Positions 63,281 through 64,000 of a stretch of DNA of 64,000 nucleotides are shown here, in pieces; the stretch's first letter is position 1; the number at the start of each line of letters is the position of its first letter. The stretch covers positions 3,681,501 through 3,745,500 of the forward strand of contig NZ_VIWT01000001.1 in the NCBI RefSeq assembly GCF_007829815.1, given 5' to 3'. The notes beneath the pieces were generated by a model. That model saw nothing but the letters and a program-made list of their open reading frames with translations, did no database searches and was not told the DNA's origin. A program made the position numbers and the translations under genes. The DNA comes from Kitasatospora viridis. GTDB lineage: Bacteria; Actinomycetota; Actinomycetes; Streptomycetales; Streptomycetaceae.

Positions 63281-64000
63281 CGGCGGCGGCCCGGATCCTG
63301 CTGGTCGAGGACGACGAGGTGATCCGGGAGGCGACCCGGATGGCGCTGGAGCGCTACGGCTTCCCGGTGCGGACCGCGGCCGACGGGCTGGAGGGGCTGG
63401 AGCTGTTCCGCGCGGACCGCCCGGACCTGCTGCTGCTCGACGTGATGCTGCCGCTGCTGGACGGGGTCGGGCTCTGCCGGCGGATCCGCGAGGAGAGCCA
63501 GCTGCCGATCCTGATGATGTCGGCCCGCACCGACCCGATCGACGTCGTCTCCGGCCTGGAGGCGGGCGCGGACGACTACGTCACCAAGCCCTTCGAGACG
63601 TCCGTGCTGGTGGCCCGGATCCGCACCGTGCTGCGCCGCGCCGGCCTGCCGCCCGTGCTTCCGGCCTCCCCGGCCGCGCCGGAACCTGTGGGGCCTGTGG
63701 GGCCTGTGGGGCCGGTGCCACCGGCCGAGCCGGTCCGGCCGCTGCGCGAGATCGACGGCCTGACCGTGGACCCCGAGGCGATGGAGGTGCGGGTCGACGG
63801 CCGCCCGGTCCTGCTCACGCCGACCGAGCTGCGGCTGCTGCTGGAGTTCACCGCCGCGCCCGGCATCGTGCTGGAGCGCCAGGGCCTGCTGGAGCGGGTC
63901 TGGGACTACGGCTGGGACGCCGACACCCGGGTGGTGGACGTGCACGTGCAGCGGCTGCGGGCGAAGATCGGCGCCGACCGGATCGAGACGGTGCGCGGCT
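63277..64000 (+). CDS. OmpR-family response regulator (cut by window edge)
   Basis: The visible 241 residues hold a receiver domain (ILLVEDDEVIREATRMALER; phospho-acceptor Asp55 in LLLLDVMLPLLDG; DDYVTKPFE) and an OmpR-type winged helix (PTELRLLLEF; VVDVHVQRLRAKIG). Between them a Pro-rich linker contains three PVG repeats. A sensor kinase gene is expected just beyond the window. The GTG start overlaps the lipoprotein stop, so they are coupled. Confidence 0.9.
   Translation, partial: MTAAARILLVEDDEVIREATRMALERYGFPVRTAADGLEGLELFRADRPDLLLLDVMLPLLDGVGLCRRIREESQLPILMMSARTDPIDVVSGLEAGADDYVTKPFETSVLVARIRTVLRRAGLPPVLPASPAAPEPVGPVGPVGPVPPAEPVRPLREIDGLTVDPEAMEVRVDGRPVLLTPTELRLLLEFTAAPGIVLERQGLLERVWDYGWDADTRVVDVHVQRLRAKIGADRIETVRG
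63685..63711. repeat. Three copies of a 9-bp repeat (CCTGTGGGG)
   Basis: CCTGTGGGG is repeated perfectly three times in the linker between receiver and DNA-binding domains of the response regulator, coding for Pro-Val-Gly triplets. Confidence 0.9.

Overview
The window is a high-G+C actinobacterial chromosome segment, almost certainly from Streptomycetaceae. The evidence is the S12 to L17 ribosomal superoperon with no rpsD between rpsK and rpoA, zinc-type S14 and L36, GroEL with a His-rich tail, and the developmental genes whiD and bldM. Strongly G/C-biased third codon positions and many GTG starts agree. The EF-Tu sequence would suit Kitasatospora or a close relative, but this is only a lean. 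Nothing in the first 60 kb looks recently acquired.

Layout. 1-1084: left edge, with a minus-strand gene cut by the window and a DUF1707/DUF4190 membrane protein. 1440-5840: str operon (rpsL, rpsG, fusA, tuf) closed by a strong hairpin. 6407-16236: S10 and spc ribosomal clusters (rpsJ to rplO). 16600-19568: secY, adk, map. 19659-20084: an MscL channel with a zinc-ribbon-like tail. 20243-23474: infA, rpmJ, rpsM, rpsK, rpoA, rplQ. 23565-27387: truA, an ABC-F ATPase, rplM, rpsI. 27574-35110: cell-envelope and cofactor enzymes (glmM, coaA on the minus strand, glmS, acpS, nnr, alr). 35118-41754: a hydrolase, a sortase-anchored protein, the t6A genes tsaE, tsaB and tsaD with rimI, and two small or degenerate genes around a putative iron box. 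41802-43884: a lipoprotein polysaccharide deacetylase and a THUMP-like methyltransferase. 43933-46171: CIRCE-controlled groES-groEL. 46282-49606: a LysR regulator, whiD, bldM and the sigma factor shbA. 49873-52590: guaB and a guaB3-type paralogue. 52784-57703: two receptor Ser/Thr kinases flanking a pseudokinase. 57762-61174: a succinate-semialdehyde dehydrogenase and a GMC oxidoreductase. 61307-64000: a sortase substrate, a class F sortase, a lipoprotein and an OmpR-type response regulator cut by the right edge.

How it works together. The first 27 kb is the translation, transcription and secretion core, punctuated by hairpins and internal promoters that split it into sub-operons. glmS, glmM and alr feed peptidoglycan synthesis. 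tsaE/B/D make t6A in tRNA. The run from tsaE to the GMC oxidoreductase follows the Mycobacterium order (alr, tsaE, tsaB, rimI, tsaD, groES, groEL1, whiB3, sigD, guaB2, guaB3, choD), so whiD-bldM-shbA lies in an old actinobacterial developmental and stress neighbourhood.

The most interesting signals are regulatory or degenerate-protein signals. They are a BldN-type promoter and a 10-codon leader ORF overlapping the bldM start, an iron-box-like palindrome before a small ORF, a cysteine-free L,D-transpeptidase-like protein, a pseudokinase between two kinases, a set of genes whose -10 hexamer lies 6-8 nt before the start codon (predicted leaderless), and a C13 run before glmM. I found no CRISPR array, tRNA, rRNA, insertion sequence or prophage.
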